A stretch of 64,000 bases of DNA. Source: JBEISR01 sp044371425 (GTDB lineage Bacteria > Planctomycetota > Planctomycetia > Pirellulales > Pirellulaceae). Shown in pieces: positions 1-8,142 of the stretch; position 1 is the stretch's first letter, and each line of letters opens with the position of its first letter. Made by a program: the position numbers and the translations under genes. A model generated the notes under the pieces. That model was given only the letters and a program-made list of their open reading frames with translations, was not told where the DNA came from and searched no databases. The DNA lies in NCBI GenBank assembly GCA_044371425.1, contig JBILTR010000012.1, positions 76,858 to 140,857 on the forward strand. The letters run 5' to 3'.

Positions 1-99
1 GATGGGGAGTTCGTGCTTCAGGAGTTTGTCGACAAGTATGGCCCTCGACTGGCTCACCTAAACGGCCTTCTCCAGGTCGTTGCTCAACTAGGTGGCTAA
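1..99 (+). CDS. C-terminal fragment of an unidentified protein
   Basis: The window opens inside a reading frame that runs from base 1 to a TAA at 97-99. It gives 32 residues ending in LLQVVAQLGG. The fragment reads like the tail of a soluble, partly helical protein and is too short to assign to a family. Its 5' part lies outside the window. It converges with the regulator gene on the minus strand, which ends about 70 bp further on. It could be a chance open frame. Confidence 0.35.
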   Translation, partial: DGEFVLQEFVDKYGPRLAHLNGLLQVVAQLGG

Positions 100-167
100 C
101 GTCGGCTTGCGGAATCGCTATCCCCACCCTGCCCGGTTCTTTTTCGTACGCCAGTTTTTGGGATCGA

Positions 168-1685
168 TCAGCAGAGCCTTTCGCCAGCCTCCGGCCCCTC
201 ATCGCTGGAGACAATGCCGTAGTAGCGGAGCTTTTTGTAGAGGGTGACTCGAGAGATCCCCAGCTCCTTTGCGGCACGACTGCGATTCCCCTTGCAGCGC
301 GTCAAGGCATCATGGATCCGCTGAAATTCCTCCCGCTTGACGGGATCTGCCAAGAAGCGAGGGGAGGGGATCGCCGTGCTGCCAGAAGGGGGATCGTCTA
401 GCCGATACCGCCCCGCAGCTCCCTCGCCCGCTGATGGCTCCTCCACCCCGCCCGCCGCTTCGTCCAAGTTCTGTGGGTTGTCTGGATCCTGGTCATCCAA
501 GTCCAGCCATAGGGACAGATGCACTTCTTCGATCTGGTGATCGCAGTGGTCCAGCGTCGCCTCCAGCACCTCCTGAAGCTGCGCTAGGTTACCCGGCCAG
601 GGGTACTGCATCAGCAACCTCTTGGCGGCTTTGGTCAGCCTCGGAACTGGCTTGTTTCGACGAACAGCAAGCCACGACAAAACGGTGCGAGAGATCGTCG
701 GAATCTGTGGAGCGAACTCACGCAAGGGAGGGATCCGTGTCGTCTTCGTGGGGACCATCCAAGCAAGCAAGTCGGAATCGATCGATTCCCAAGGAAACGC
801 CCCCGATTGCTCCCGCAATCCAAAGACCAAGTGCCCCGCATTCGCTCCATCCACGTGCAATGACTTCTGACGCTCCAACCAGTCGGCCAGTCGCTTCTGG
901 AGCAGGGGTGCAAGCAGCTGGCACGATTCCATGTACAGAGTGCCGCCTTGGATAAAGTCAAGCCACCCCATGAGGTATCGCTGCTGATCCGCTCCCCCGT
1001 CCCCTTCCACGATCCCACCGAAGATCGCCTTCTCACTCCGCTCGGGATCCAAATACTCAACCGAGGATCCCATGAACGGATAAATCGACCAGGGCGACTG
1101 CTGGTGAATCCATCGGGCGATCAGCGATTTCCCTACCCCTCGCTCCCCCACCAAACAAACCGGTCCACTTCGACCAACCAGAGCCTGAATCTGGCTGATG
1201 AAGGGCCCCAACCCCTCAGATCCAGCCAACTCCTGCATCAAATCTCTTTTTTGATCGGCCAGGAATCCGGGATCAGCCACCTCCCACAGCGCGTTGCTGG
1301 TAGCCTCCTGAGACGTTCCGATCGATTCACCTAGCCTATGCTGAAAGCGATCCAGCCAGATCGGAAGCTGGATCACCGCTTGCTGCATCGGAATGCAGGT
1401 GCTAGCGCCACTGGCCAACCATGTTGCATGATGACTATGGGATGCGGTAAGCACCGCCACCGGCACGCGGAAACCATGCAACCGCCCGACAGCCGCCAGC
1501 CGATCGTCCGATGGTGCCCCAGGTTGCATCCCCGAGACAATCACCAGACGGTCTTCCTGAACCTCACTCAGCGCCAAAGCCTCCGACTCGCTGGCCACCA
1601 TCGTCACATTGGTGCGCAGCGCCATCATCTGCCTCAACTGGCTAAACAGTTCTTCAGGAAACCAGAGGGCATAGATGATCGTCAT
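168..1685 (-). CDS. Degenerate NtrC-type regulator (receiver-like, AAA+, Fis HTH)
   Basis: This 505-aa protein has the layout of a sigma-54 activator. Residues 1-115 look like a receiver domain, 145-395 like an AAA+ domain, and about 455-497 form a Fis-type helix-turn-helix (NRSRAAKELGISRVTLYKKL). Walker A is intact (GERGVGKS, 180-187) and the IPPLRE segment is present. The GAFTGA loop that contacts sigma-54 is missing, being replaced by a GDGGAD-like stretch near 228-233. Walker B is altered to YMESC (251-255), without the usual Asp-Glu. It follows the Tad locus on the same strand after about 350 bp. I infer a DNA-binding regulator of pilus genes that may not itself drive sigma-54. An enhancer-binding protein with an unusual mechanism is the alternative. 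Confidence 0.8.
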   Translation of the reverse strand: MTIIYALWFPEELFSQLRQMMALRTNVTMVASESEALALSEVQEDRLVIVSGMQPGAPSDDRLAAVGRLHGFRVPVAVLTASHSHHATWLASGASTCIPMQQAVIQLPIWLDRFQHRLGESIGTSQEATSNALWEVADPGFLADQKRDLMQELAGSEGLGPFISQIQALVGRSGPVCLVGERGVGKSLIARWIHQQSPWSIYPFMGSSVEYLDPERSEKAIFGGIVEGDGGADQQRYLMGWLDFIQGGTLYMESCQLLAPLLQKRLADWLERQKSLHVDGANAGHLVFGLREQSGAFPWESIDSDLLAWMVPTKTTRIPPLREFAPQIPTISRTVLSWLAVRRNKPVPRLTKAAKRLLMQYPWPGNLAQLQEVLEATLDHCDHQIEEVHLSLWLDLDDQDPDNPQNLDEAAGGVEEPSAGEGAAGRYRLDDPPSGSTAIPSPRFLADPVKREEFQRIHDALTRCKGNRSRAAKELGISRVTLYKKLRYYGIVSSDEGPEAGERLC

Positions 1686-2041
1686 GGGGGACCCTAAGGC
1701 GGCAGTTCCCAGCCACCGGGGATGAAAAAACTTACCTCACTACCATGCTGAAAAAGCGAGAGAACTTCCATTGTAACGGTTTCCGTGACCTCCAAACAAA
1801 GAAAGCCATCAACATTCCCAGTAGATTTCACCGATTCACCCACGTCGGTTGCCTGGAAAGATTTAACACCTTCGCAAAATGGTTAAATTAAAGAATCTGC
1901 GTTCCCCTAAGCCCCGACTCCCCATCGAATCTGGAAGGCGCGACCCCGAAGCGTTACTGCAGATGCCCTTTTGGGCTAGGCTTAGCAGCGATCTTTCGAT
2001 TTCATTTGTCTTTCGAAAGGAAACCACGTATCCGACGAAGA
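1686..2041. other. Intergenic region between tadG-like gene and regulator
   Basis: About 355 bp separate the tadG-like stop from the regulator start. I see no gene. Read on the minus strand there is a possible sigma-70-like pair at 1770-1799 (TTGTTT, 18 bp, TACAAT). The -10 is good and the -35 poor, so the regulator may have its own promoter. No clear terminator follows the tadG-like gene. Confidence 0.4.
1770..1799 (-). promoter_or_regulatory. Possible sigma-70 promoter for the regulator
   Basis: On the minus strand, TTGTTT (1799-1794) and TACAAT (1775-1770) are separated by 18 bp and lie about 85 bp upstream of the regulator start. Only three of six -35 bases match, so this is weak and rests on pattern alone. 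Confidence 0.2.
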
Positions 2042-3601
2042 TCATTCGACCAAAAAGACTCTGGCGGCTCGTCCCTTCTTCCCACCGGTGCTGGTGATCG
2101 TGATGTCTCCCTGCCCCGAAGTCGTCATTTTTCCGGCGATGAACTGCGCATCGTAGGCGCCTTGTCCACTGAGGTTGAATCCACCCCATTTGGCGTACAG
2201 CGTTCCGGATAGCAGGGAGTTGCCCGAGTTGCCCGTTACGGTGATCTCATTAGGGTTTCGGCGACGCTGAAAAAAGAGCATGCCATCGAATTTGCTGCTG
2301 ACCGAGGGAGCCCCCGGATAAAGCGAGGCATAGGCAAACCGCGCCGTATCAATGGGGCTCATCATCACAGAACTATTGAATGCCACACGGCCAAACTTCG
2401 CATTATCCAGAGCGGGCATCGGATTGTCCTGGTCGTTCGCATCCGGCCAACCCGTCGTCGCGTTGTAGGTACTGCCTGTGTTATAAAAAATGACCCCCTC
2501 GGCCTTCACATCCCCCCCGGTGATCTTTAATACGTCCTGGTTGTTCTGCTGCGGGCGAATGACATAGATACCAGGGATGAAATAGACCGTTCCACCAGTG
2601 ATCGTGATATCGTCATAGATTCCCGGATGAAGGATTGCAGCGCCTGCCGTGGCGGTATAAAGTCCACCGGCGATCGACTCCCCGGCGGTAGCAATCCGAT
2701 TCTGGTTTCCTCGATCTGTATTCATCCCCTGAACATTTTGATTGGTGACCTTCGGTGCACCTCGTAGTCTTGAATCGACTCCAAGAGCGATGGTGGGAGT
2801 CGGAAGTTCCAACATAGGATCCGGTTCGGGAAGCTGCCCAGCTCTGAGGGGTGCCAGTAGCGTCGGATCATAGGGCTTGATATTGGATGGATTGTCGACG
2901 CCCCCCACAACCGTCATATCGGCAGCGAAGATCCCATTCTCGGTCGAATTGCCGGCGGAGACAGCGACGCCATTGTTTCCCGTAATCACCTGCTGCCCAT
3001 TTTCGTCCAGACCTCCTCCTTCGGAATTGACCACGATCCGCCCGGCGACAAAAAGGCGTCCCTGACCTGCAACGCTCAGCCCTGGTATTGCCGTGGGATT
3101 CAGCGCGCAGACACCATCGCCGGAAGGCATTGCGATGAAACCGGCTACGGATCGGGAGACCACTTTTTCTCCGCTGGCGTTCCGTACCAGAAACCCAAAA
3201 AACTGACTCCTCGGTTGTCGAACGATCACTTCGATGTAGTTCTCTTTCCCCAGATACTTTCCGCCTGAGGGAGGGATTCGAACATCGGCGTTGGTCAACA
3301 CATCCACCTGCGGATGCTGTGCTGCCAATTGGATGGCATCGTAGCGAGCCTGGGTTGCATTACCGGTCTTCATATAGGTTCTAGCAGCCACCAGGGCGAC
3401 CGAATCCGCGATCGTCTGACCGTGCCGAACCTGCCCCATCTTGACCGCCAGGTCGGTGACCAACGCCAGCATGCTGAGCGCTAGCACCAGAGTCATCCCG
3501 ACCAGTACCAAGATGACTCCCCGCCGTGACTTCCCAGGGATTCTTCCCCGGCGCAAAGTGGCCGAACTCAGAGAATTCCGAGCGTATCTGTTGGAATCCA
3601 T
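2042..3601 (-). CDS. TadG-like pilus protein with large beta-rich C-terminal region
   Basis: This is a 519-aa protein starting at the ATG at 3601, which has AGGAG 8 bp upstream and sits 11 bp after the preceding stop. The N-terminus has a basic stretch, a hydrophobic segment (ILVLVGMTLVLALSMLALV) and a QTIADSVALVAAR helix, as in TadE/TadG pseudopilins. From about residue 150 onward it is Gly/Asn/Thr-rich with repeated short beta-like segments (GGTVYFIPGIYVI, ITGGDVKAEGVIFYN). This suggests a beta-helix or beta-sandwich outside the membrane. TadG-type proteins are minor components of Flp pilus machines. I infer a minor pseudopilin or surface component, the large C-terminal part being the functional head. 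It is the last structural gene of the cluster. Confidence 0.8.
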   Translation of the reverse strand: MDSNRYARNSLSSATLRRGRIPGKSRRGVILVLVGMTLVLALSMLALVTDLAVKMGQVRHGQTIADSVALVAARTYMKTGNATQARYDAIQLAAQHPQVDVLTNADVRIPPSGGKYLGKENYIEVIVRQPRSQFFGFLVRNASGEKVVSRSVAGFIAMPSGDGVCALNPTAIPGLSVAGQGRLFVAGRIVVNSEGGGLDENGQQVITGNNGVAVSAGNSTENGIFAADMTVVGGVDNPSNIKPYDPTLLAPLRAGQLPEPDPMLELPTPTIALGVDSRLRGAPKVTNQNVQGMNTDRGNQNRIATAGESIAGGLYTATAGAAILHPGIYDDITITGGTVYFIPGIYVIRPQQNNQDVLKITGGDVKAEGVIFYNTGSTYNATTGWPDANDQDNPMPALDNAKFGRVAFNSSVMMSPIDTARFAYASLYPGAPSVSSKFDGMLFFQRRRNPNEITVTGNSGNSLLSGTLYAKWGGFNLSGQGAYDAQFIAGKMTTSGQGDITITSTGGKKGRAARVFLVE

Positions 3602-3612
3602 CGGATTGGCTC

Positions 3613-4134
3613 CTAATGCGAAATCGGCGACAACGATACAGATTGAATGGTCCGATCGAATAGACCGAGGCTCAGCAAAGTTCGGCATCGCACGCTAGAA
3701 GTGACACGAACACGATGGTCCTTCCGAACGTCATTGCCACCGTCAATCCACTCCAGCTTCAATGTCAGATCTTCCGGGGGAATTCCCGCAAGTCGTTTCA
3801 GAAACAACGAGGAAATCAGAAACCTGTCATCAGCGTCGGCGGATACTGCGGCCCAACCGCCTGCAGTGCGATCCAGTTCAGTCATCGTTTCCGGTCCCCA
3901 GGGTTCGGTCGATAGAACCCCATGCACCGCTGCTTGGCGAGCGAGATAGCAGGTAGCCTCCGTCAACCGCTGATGGCGCAAGTTGATAAAGCCAAAGTCG
4001 ACGATGCTCAGCAGCGCCATCAGGAACAGAGGAATCGCTAGCGCAAACTCCAAAATGGCGGCTCCTCGCCGCCCGCACTTTCTTCCCTGGGCCATGATTT
4101 TAGATCGCCTGTGATGCCGCACTGTCCGATCCAT
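3613..4134 (-). CDS. TadE-like minor pseudopilin (second copy)
   Basis: This 173-aa protein begins at the ATG at 4134, chosen because GGAGG lies 6 bp upstream and the start follows the preceding gene by 16 bp. The N-terminus GAAILEFALAIPLFLMALLSIVDFG matches the TadE pattern (small residue, then xxxEF, then a hydrophobic helix). TadE and TadF are pseudopilins cleaved by TadV and needed for Flp pilus biogenesis. The remainder is a periplasmic domain without recognised motifs. It is followed after 11 bp by the tadG-like gene and is clearly co-transcribed. Whether it is TadF rather than TadE cannot be settled from sequence alone. Confidence 0.85.
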   Translation of the reverse strand: MDRTVRHHRRSKIMAQGRKCGRRGAAILEFALAIPLFLMALLSIVDFGFINLRHQRLTEATCYLARQAAVHGVLSTEPWGPETMTELDRTAGGWAAVSADADDRFLISSLFLKRLAGIPPEDLTLKLEWIDGGNDVRKDHRVRVTSSVRCRTLLSLGLFDRTIQSVSLSPISH

Positions 4135-4150
4135 CGCGCACCTCCACTCC

Positions 4151-4621
4151 TCACCGCACAATCGGCACCAACAGGACCCGCCTGGCGACCATGACATTGG
4201 GAAGCAGTGGCCAAGAAACCACGGTGCGGAACGTGTAGGAGGCTTCCAGACGCACCACCTTGACGTTCTGCGAGTACGCGGCGCTGTAGGTGGGTGCTGG
4301 CATCGCAAAGTCGGTCGGGTTGAAGTTCGAAACCCCCGACATTTCATCTCTCACCACCTGCCTTACCTTCTCCTGCCACCACGCCTGCGTGGCACCGCTG
4401 AAAGGATGATTGGTTGCGTACCTCGCCCCAGATCCCACCGCGTGGCCCAGTGCGATGAAGTAGTAGCCGAAGCGGCAAAGATCTAGCGTTCCGCCGAGAA
4501 CAGCCAGCAGAATCGGAAGCGCGATCGCCAGTTCGACGAGAACCGCACCCTTGCGACTTCTTTCCGTTCGCAGGCGACGATGGCTGGGGACCGAGGATCG
4601 TGTCGACCGTCGCAGTACCAT
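4151..4621 (-). CDS. tadE: TadE-like minor pseudopilin (first copy)
   Basis: This is a 156-aa protein. A basic N-terminus of about 24 residues is followed by KGAVLVELAIALPILLAVLGGTLDLCRFG, the TadE-type cleavage and hydrophobic segment with Glu at position 5 of the predicted mature protein. It is a minor pseudopilin of the Tad machine, inserted in the inner membrane and processed by the TadV peptidase. It sits between the TadC gene (30 bp upstream) and the second TadE-like gene. Two TadE-like genes followed by a TadG-like gene is the usual tail of a tad operon. Confidence 0.88.
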   Translation of the reverse strand: MVLRRSTRSSVPSHRRLRTERSRKGAVLVELAIALPILLAVLGGTLDLCRFGYYFIALGHAVGSGARYATNHPFSGATQAWWQEKVRQVVRDEMSGVSNFNPTDFAMPAPTYSAAYSQNVKVVRLEASYTFRTVVSWPLLPNVMVARRVLLVPIVR

Positions 4622-4651
4622 CCTTCACCCCACCTTCCACAGATCGATTAA

Positions 4652-5554
4652 CTACTGATCGAACAAGTCCATCACCCGCAAGGCCGCCGGCCCCAGCAGT
4701 ACCGCGTAGAGCACCGGAAAAATGCAGAACAGGGTTGGGAAGATCACCTTGATCACCGCCTGCTGCGCCTTGGTTTCCGCGACCGTCATTCGCTTGGTGC
4801 GCATCGAATCGGCGAAGACGGTCATCGCATTGGAAAGACTGGCACCAAATCGCTCCGACTGCGAAATCACCGAGGCCATGGTCTTAAGTTCCTCCAGATC
4901 AAACCGGTCGGCACAGGCCTTCAGCGATTCAGAGACACTTCGGCCCAGTCGCGTCTCGCGAACCACGATCGCCAGTTCGATCGCCAGTTCGGGATGCGCC
5001 GACGACAGTTCCTGAGAGACGCGCGCCAGGGCGGATGGAAGACTAATGCCACCTTCCAGACAAATGTTGACCACATCCAAAGCATCTGGGAGAGCGCGAC
5101 GAATGATCATCTGGCGCTTCGCCTTCAGGTAGTCCAGCCAGAAAGAAGGCGCCAGCTTACCCACCACTCCACATACAAGCCCCGCCAGCAGTGCATGATA
5201 GCTGCTCACCTTCAGGTAACTAGCAACGCTCCAACCTATCGCTGCGGGGAACAGGATCAGGACCACTTGCAGAATGCGAAATCCATGGGAGTGCGCGAAT
5301 CTGTAAAGCCCGGCATGGATCAGTCGTAGTTTTAACTCTTCTCTTTTCTCATCCTTCTCCACCCTGGCTCGCAGGCGCCTTCCAAAGACGGAATCCTGGT
5401 CCCCTTCCTGTTCCTTTGATCCATTGCGGCCCGACAGCGATACCTCGCTGTTGGTGATCATCAACAGGACAATAGCCGCCAACAGCCCCACCGCTGCCAG
5501 AATCAGAAGGACCGGGTTGTAAAGCCATCGCGAGAAGACCGAAATATCAAACAA
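4652..5554 (-). CDS. tadC: TadC inner-membrane platform protein
   Basis: This is a 300-aa member of the type II secretion F family. It has a membrane segment near the N-terminus (about 10-32), a cytoplasmic stretch, two hydrophobic segments at about 95-140, then the conserved helical domain (RALPDALDVVNICLEGGISLPSALARV) and a C-terminal membrane helix. TadC pairs with TadB to form the inner-membrane platform that couples the TadA ATPase to pilin extrusion. The stop of tadB is 21 bp upstream and the first tadE-like gene follows after 30 bp. Length is typical. Confidence 0.92.
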   Translation of the reverse strand: MFDISVFSRWLYNPVLLILAAVGLLAAIVLLMITNSEVSLSGRNGSKEQEGDQDSVFGRRLRARVEKDEKREELKLRLIHAGLYRFAHSHGFRILQVVLILFPAAIGWSVASYLKVSSYHALLAGLVCGVVGKLAPSFWLDYLKAKRQMIIRRALPDALDVVNICLEGGISLPSALARVSQELSSAHPELAIELAIVVRETRLGRSVSESLKACADRFDLEELKTMASVISQSERFGASLSNAMTVFADSMRTKRMTVAETKAQQAVIKVIFPTLFCIFPVLYAVLLGPAALRVMDLFDQ

Positions 5555-5575
5555 CTTACAGTTCCCTCCTAATCT

Positions 5576-6541
5576 CTAAAAATCGAAATGGATGATCTTC
5601 TGCATCCACATCCAACCGGTGCCCAGCATCGCCAACATGAAGACAAAAATCTGAGGGTATGCCAGGATCGGCTCAAAGTAGGTGGGATGGATGAAGTAAA
5701 CCAGCGCGCTGACAAGAAAGGGCAGACCAAGCAGCACATAAGCCTGCATCCTGCCTTCGGCAGTCAATGCCCCGACCTTGTCTTCCAGCTTCATACGCTC
5801 TCGAATCACATTCGACAGCTTCATCAGCAACGCCGATAGGTTTCCCCCAGTCTGTCGGTGGATGGAGAGCGCCACCACAAAAATCTTGATCTCCAGAAGT
5901 CCGGTCCTTCTCCCCAGTTCACGAAAGGATGCCTCTGGCGAAAGCCCTAGGTTCTGCTGCTCCCAACAAAGTGAGAATTCCTCTGCGATCGGTGAAGGAA
6001 ACTGCTCAGCCACCCCGCGCATCGCCTGCGTAATCGTCTGGCCGGCGCGAAGCACCCTGGCCATCATCTCGAATGCCTCCGGGAGCTGCTTCTTCAGCTT
6101 GTTGCGGCGATGGTTTCGCACCAAGCGGATGACCACGACGGGGATAATTCCCGTCATCAAGCCGACGGGAAGGAAGACCCAAGGCCAGGGGGACAAATAC
6201 CCGACGACCGATCCGGAGCCCACCATCAGAATCAGGCTCAGCAGCACCAGTTGCTGCAATCGCATCTGCAATCCTGCCTGGAGCAGCATCTGACGTATTC
6301 GATTGGCGGCACTCATCCCCGCATCGGGATCGACTGTCCCAGCGGCCGCCTGTTCGTAGACCTGCTGGTTGACCATCATCGCGCGAGCCCGATCCGCCTG
6401 CCGCTCGATCAACTCGGCCGCGAGTTTCTCTCGCGTCCTTCGCCGACGATCATCGACGATGTCCGACAGCGCCCAGTTGATCCCTGCAACCATCAGAAAC
6501 CCCGAAAGGAAGGCGAGGACGCTCAGGAGATTCAGTTCCAT
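5576..6541 (-). CDS. tadB: TadB inner-membrane platform protein
   Basis: This is a 321-aa member of the type II secretion F family. It has an N-terminal membrane helix, two helices near 100-145, a cytoplasmic F domain containing LPEAFEMMARVLRAGQTITQAM and LGLSPEASFRELGRRT, and two C-terminal membrane helices. Its ATG overlaps the stop of tadA in a TGATG arrangement at 6541, so translation is probably coupled. It forms the platform with TadC. Family and order (A, B, C) agree with tad operons elsewhere. Confidence 0.93.
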   Translation of the reverse strand: MELNLLSVLAFLSGFLMVAGINWALSDIVDDRRRRTREKLAAELIERQADRARAMMVNQQVYEQAAAGTVDPDAGMSAANRIRQMLLQAGLQMRLQQLVLLSLILMVGSGSVVGYLSPWPWVFLPVGLMTGIIPVVVIRLVRNHRRNKLKKQLPEAFEMMARVLRAGQTITQAMRGVAEQFPSPIAEEFSLCWEQQNLGLSPEASFRELGRRTGLLEIKIFVVALSIHRQTGGNLSALLMKLSNVIRERMKLEDKVGALTAEGRMQAYVLLGLPFLVSALVYFIHPTYFEPILAYPQIFVFMLAMLGTGWMWMQKIIHFDF

Positions 6542-8055
6542 CAGACCCTCCCCTTGCAGTCCATGAGGATGCGTTTTTCGAACATCTCATGGGACAGATC
6601 AATTCCATACGATTGAATCCGGTTGATGATCGATGGTCGAATACCCGTGGCAGCAAATTGGCCGATCGCCACGCGGTCGCTGTTGAGTCCCATCTGCCGA
6701 AACTCAAAGATATCTTGCATGCTGATCACCTCCCCCTCCATCCCGGTGATCTCGGATATCCTCGTTACCTTTCTTACGCCGCCGCTGAGCCGCGAGACCT
6801 GGAGGATGATGTTGACGGCCGAAGCGATCTGCTTACGAATCACCCAGATCGGCATATCGAATCCCGCCATGCTGGCCATCATCTCCAGGCGACTGACCCC
6901 ATCGCGCGTCGTGTTGGCATGAATGGTCGTCAAACTTCCTTCATGCCCTGTGTTCATCGCCTGAAGCATGTCGAGGGCTTCAGCACCGCGGCACTCGCCG
7001 ATCAAAATCCGGTCGGGCCGCATTCGCAGAGCGTTTCGCACGAGATCCCGCGTGGTGATCTCGCCGAGCCCTTCCAGATTGGCTGTCCTCGTCTCCATCC
7101 GGACGACGTGGGGTTGCTGCAGCCGCAATTCCGCGGCATCCTCGATGGTCGCCACCCGTTCGTCTTCGGGAATGAAGCGAGACAGACTGTTGAGCAACGT
7201 GGTCTTCCCGCTACCGGTCCCCCCGGAGATGATGATGTTCGCGCGGGCCTTCACGCAGGCGATCAAGAATTCGACCATCTCCTGAGTAATCGATTGATTC
7301 TCGACCAGCTTCTGAAGATGCAGCGGCTTGGCGCCGAAGCGACGAATCGACACAAGAGCCCCATCGAGAGCGACCGGTGCGATCACCGCATTCAAGCGAC
7401 TGCCATCGGCGAGCCGGGCATCGACCATGGGACTCATTTCATCGACTCGCCGACCGATCTGCGCCGCAATTCGTTGAACGATCTGCACCAGATGGCGGTC
7501 GTCGTGGAAGGTGACGTGAGTCCGTTGCAACCGCCCCTTTTTTTCGATGTAGATCATTTTCGGACCGTTGATCAGGATGTCCGATATGTCCGGGTCCGAC
7601 AGCAGCTGTTCCAGCGGCCCCAACCCAAACGCCTCGTCCATCACTTCCTTGATCAAACGCTCATGCTCCGCCGACGTCAGCAAATCCTTTCGACTACGAC
7701 AGAGAATTTCTGCCTGACGCCGTACTTCTGCCCTCAACTGTTCAGGCGTCGCCTTCCCGATCGCGACTGGGTCCAGTTGCGCGATGACCTCCTGGTGCAG
7801 CTCCCGCTTCAGCGCGACAAACTTCGGGTCCTCGATGTACTCGGAGGCCTCCTCCGATGGTTTCACCAAGGCGCCGCTCGACGGCAGACTGGGGGCGTTA
7901 GCGGTAGGTGATGAAGTTGCTGGACTGCTCTCCGATCCAACCGCCGCTCCATTTCCCATGCTTCCGCCGCCCGCTTGTGGCGACTCAGCCTCTGGCACCT
8001 GGACCGCTTCGTCGGGCTTGGCATCATTCTTTTTTGGTCTCAGCAACCATGCCAT
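6541..8055 (-). CDS. tadA: TadA/CpaF secretion ATPase
   Basis: This is a 504-aa hexameric motor ATPase of the type II/IV secretion family, powering Flp pilus assembly on the cytoplasmic face. Walker A is GGTGSGKTT (278-286), and the Asp box and Walker B region contain RILIGECRGAEALDML. The His-box segment GSLTTIHANT is also present. An N-terminal Ala/Pro/Ser-rich tail of about 65 residues precedes the conserved CpaF core, which starts near EDPKFVALKRELH. The core length is normal. It lies 87 bp after tadZ and overlaps tadB. Confidence 0.96.
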   Translation of the reverse strand: MAWLLRPKKNDAKPDEAVQVPEAESPQAGGGSMGNGAAVGSESSPATSSPTANAPSLPSSGALVKPSEEASEYIEDPKFVALKRELHQEVIAQLDPVAIGKATPEQLRAEVRRQAEILCRSRKDLLTSAEHERLIKEVMDEAFGLGPLEQLLSDPDISDILINGPKMIYIEKKGRLQRTHVTFHDDRHLVQIVQRIAAQIGRRVDEMSPMVDARLADGSRLNAVIAPVALDGALVSIRRFGAKPLHLQKLVENQSITQEMVEFLIACVKARANIIISGGTGSGKTTLLNSLSRFIPEDERVATIEDAAELRLQQPHVVRMETRTANLEGLGEITTRDLVRNALRMRPDRILIGECRGAEALDMLQAMNTGHEGSLTTIHANTTRDGVSRLEMMASMAGFDMPIWVIRKQIASAVNIILQVSRLSGGVRKVTRISEITGMEGEVISMQDIFEFRQMGLNSDRVAIGQFAATGIRPSIINRIQSYGIDLSHEMFEKRILMDCKGRV

Positions 8056-8142
8056 CGCTCAATACCCTTTGGGAGCCTATTCACAACGAAGCCGGATCAC
8101 TTCACTCTTTGCGTCAGTGCAACCAGCGCGCCATACCCACTC

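Noticed and set aside
6589..7911. 440-aa open frame on the plus strand opposite tadA
   Set aside because: It is Arg/His/Gln-rich, has no recognisable domain, and lies entirely opposite the well-conserved TadA gene.
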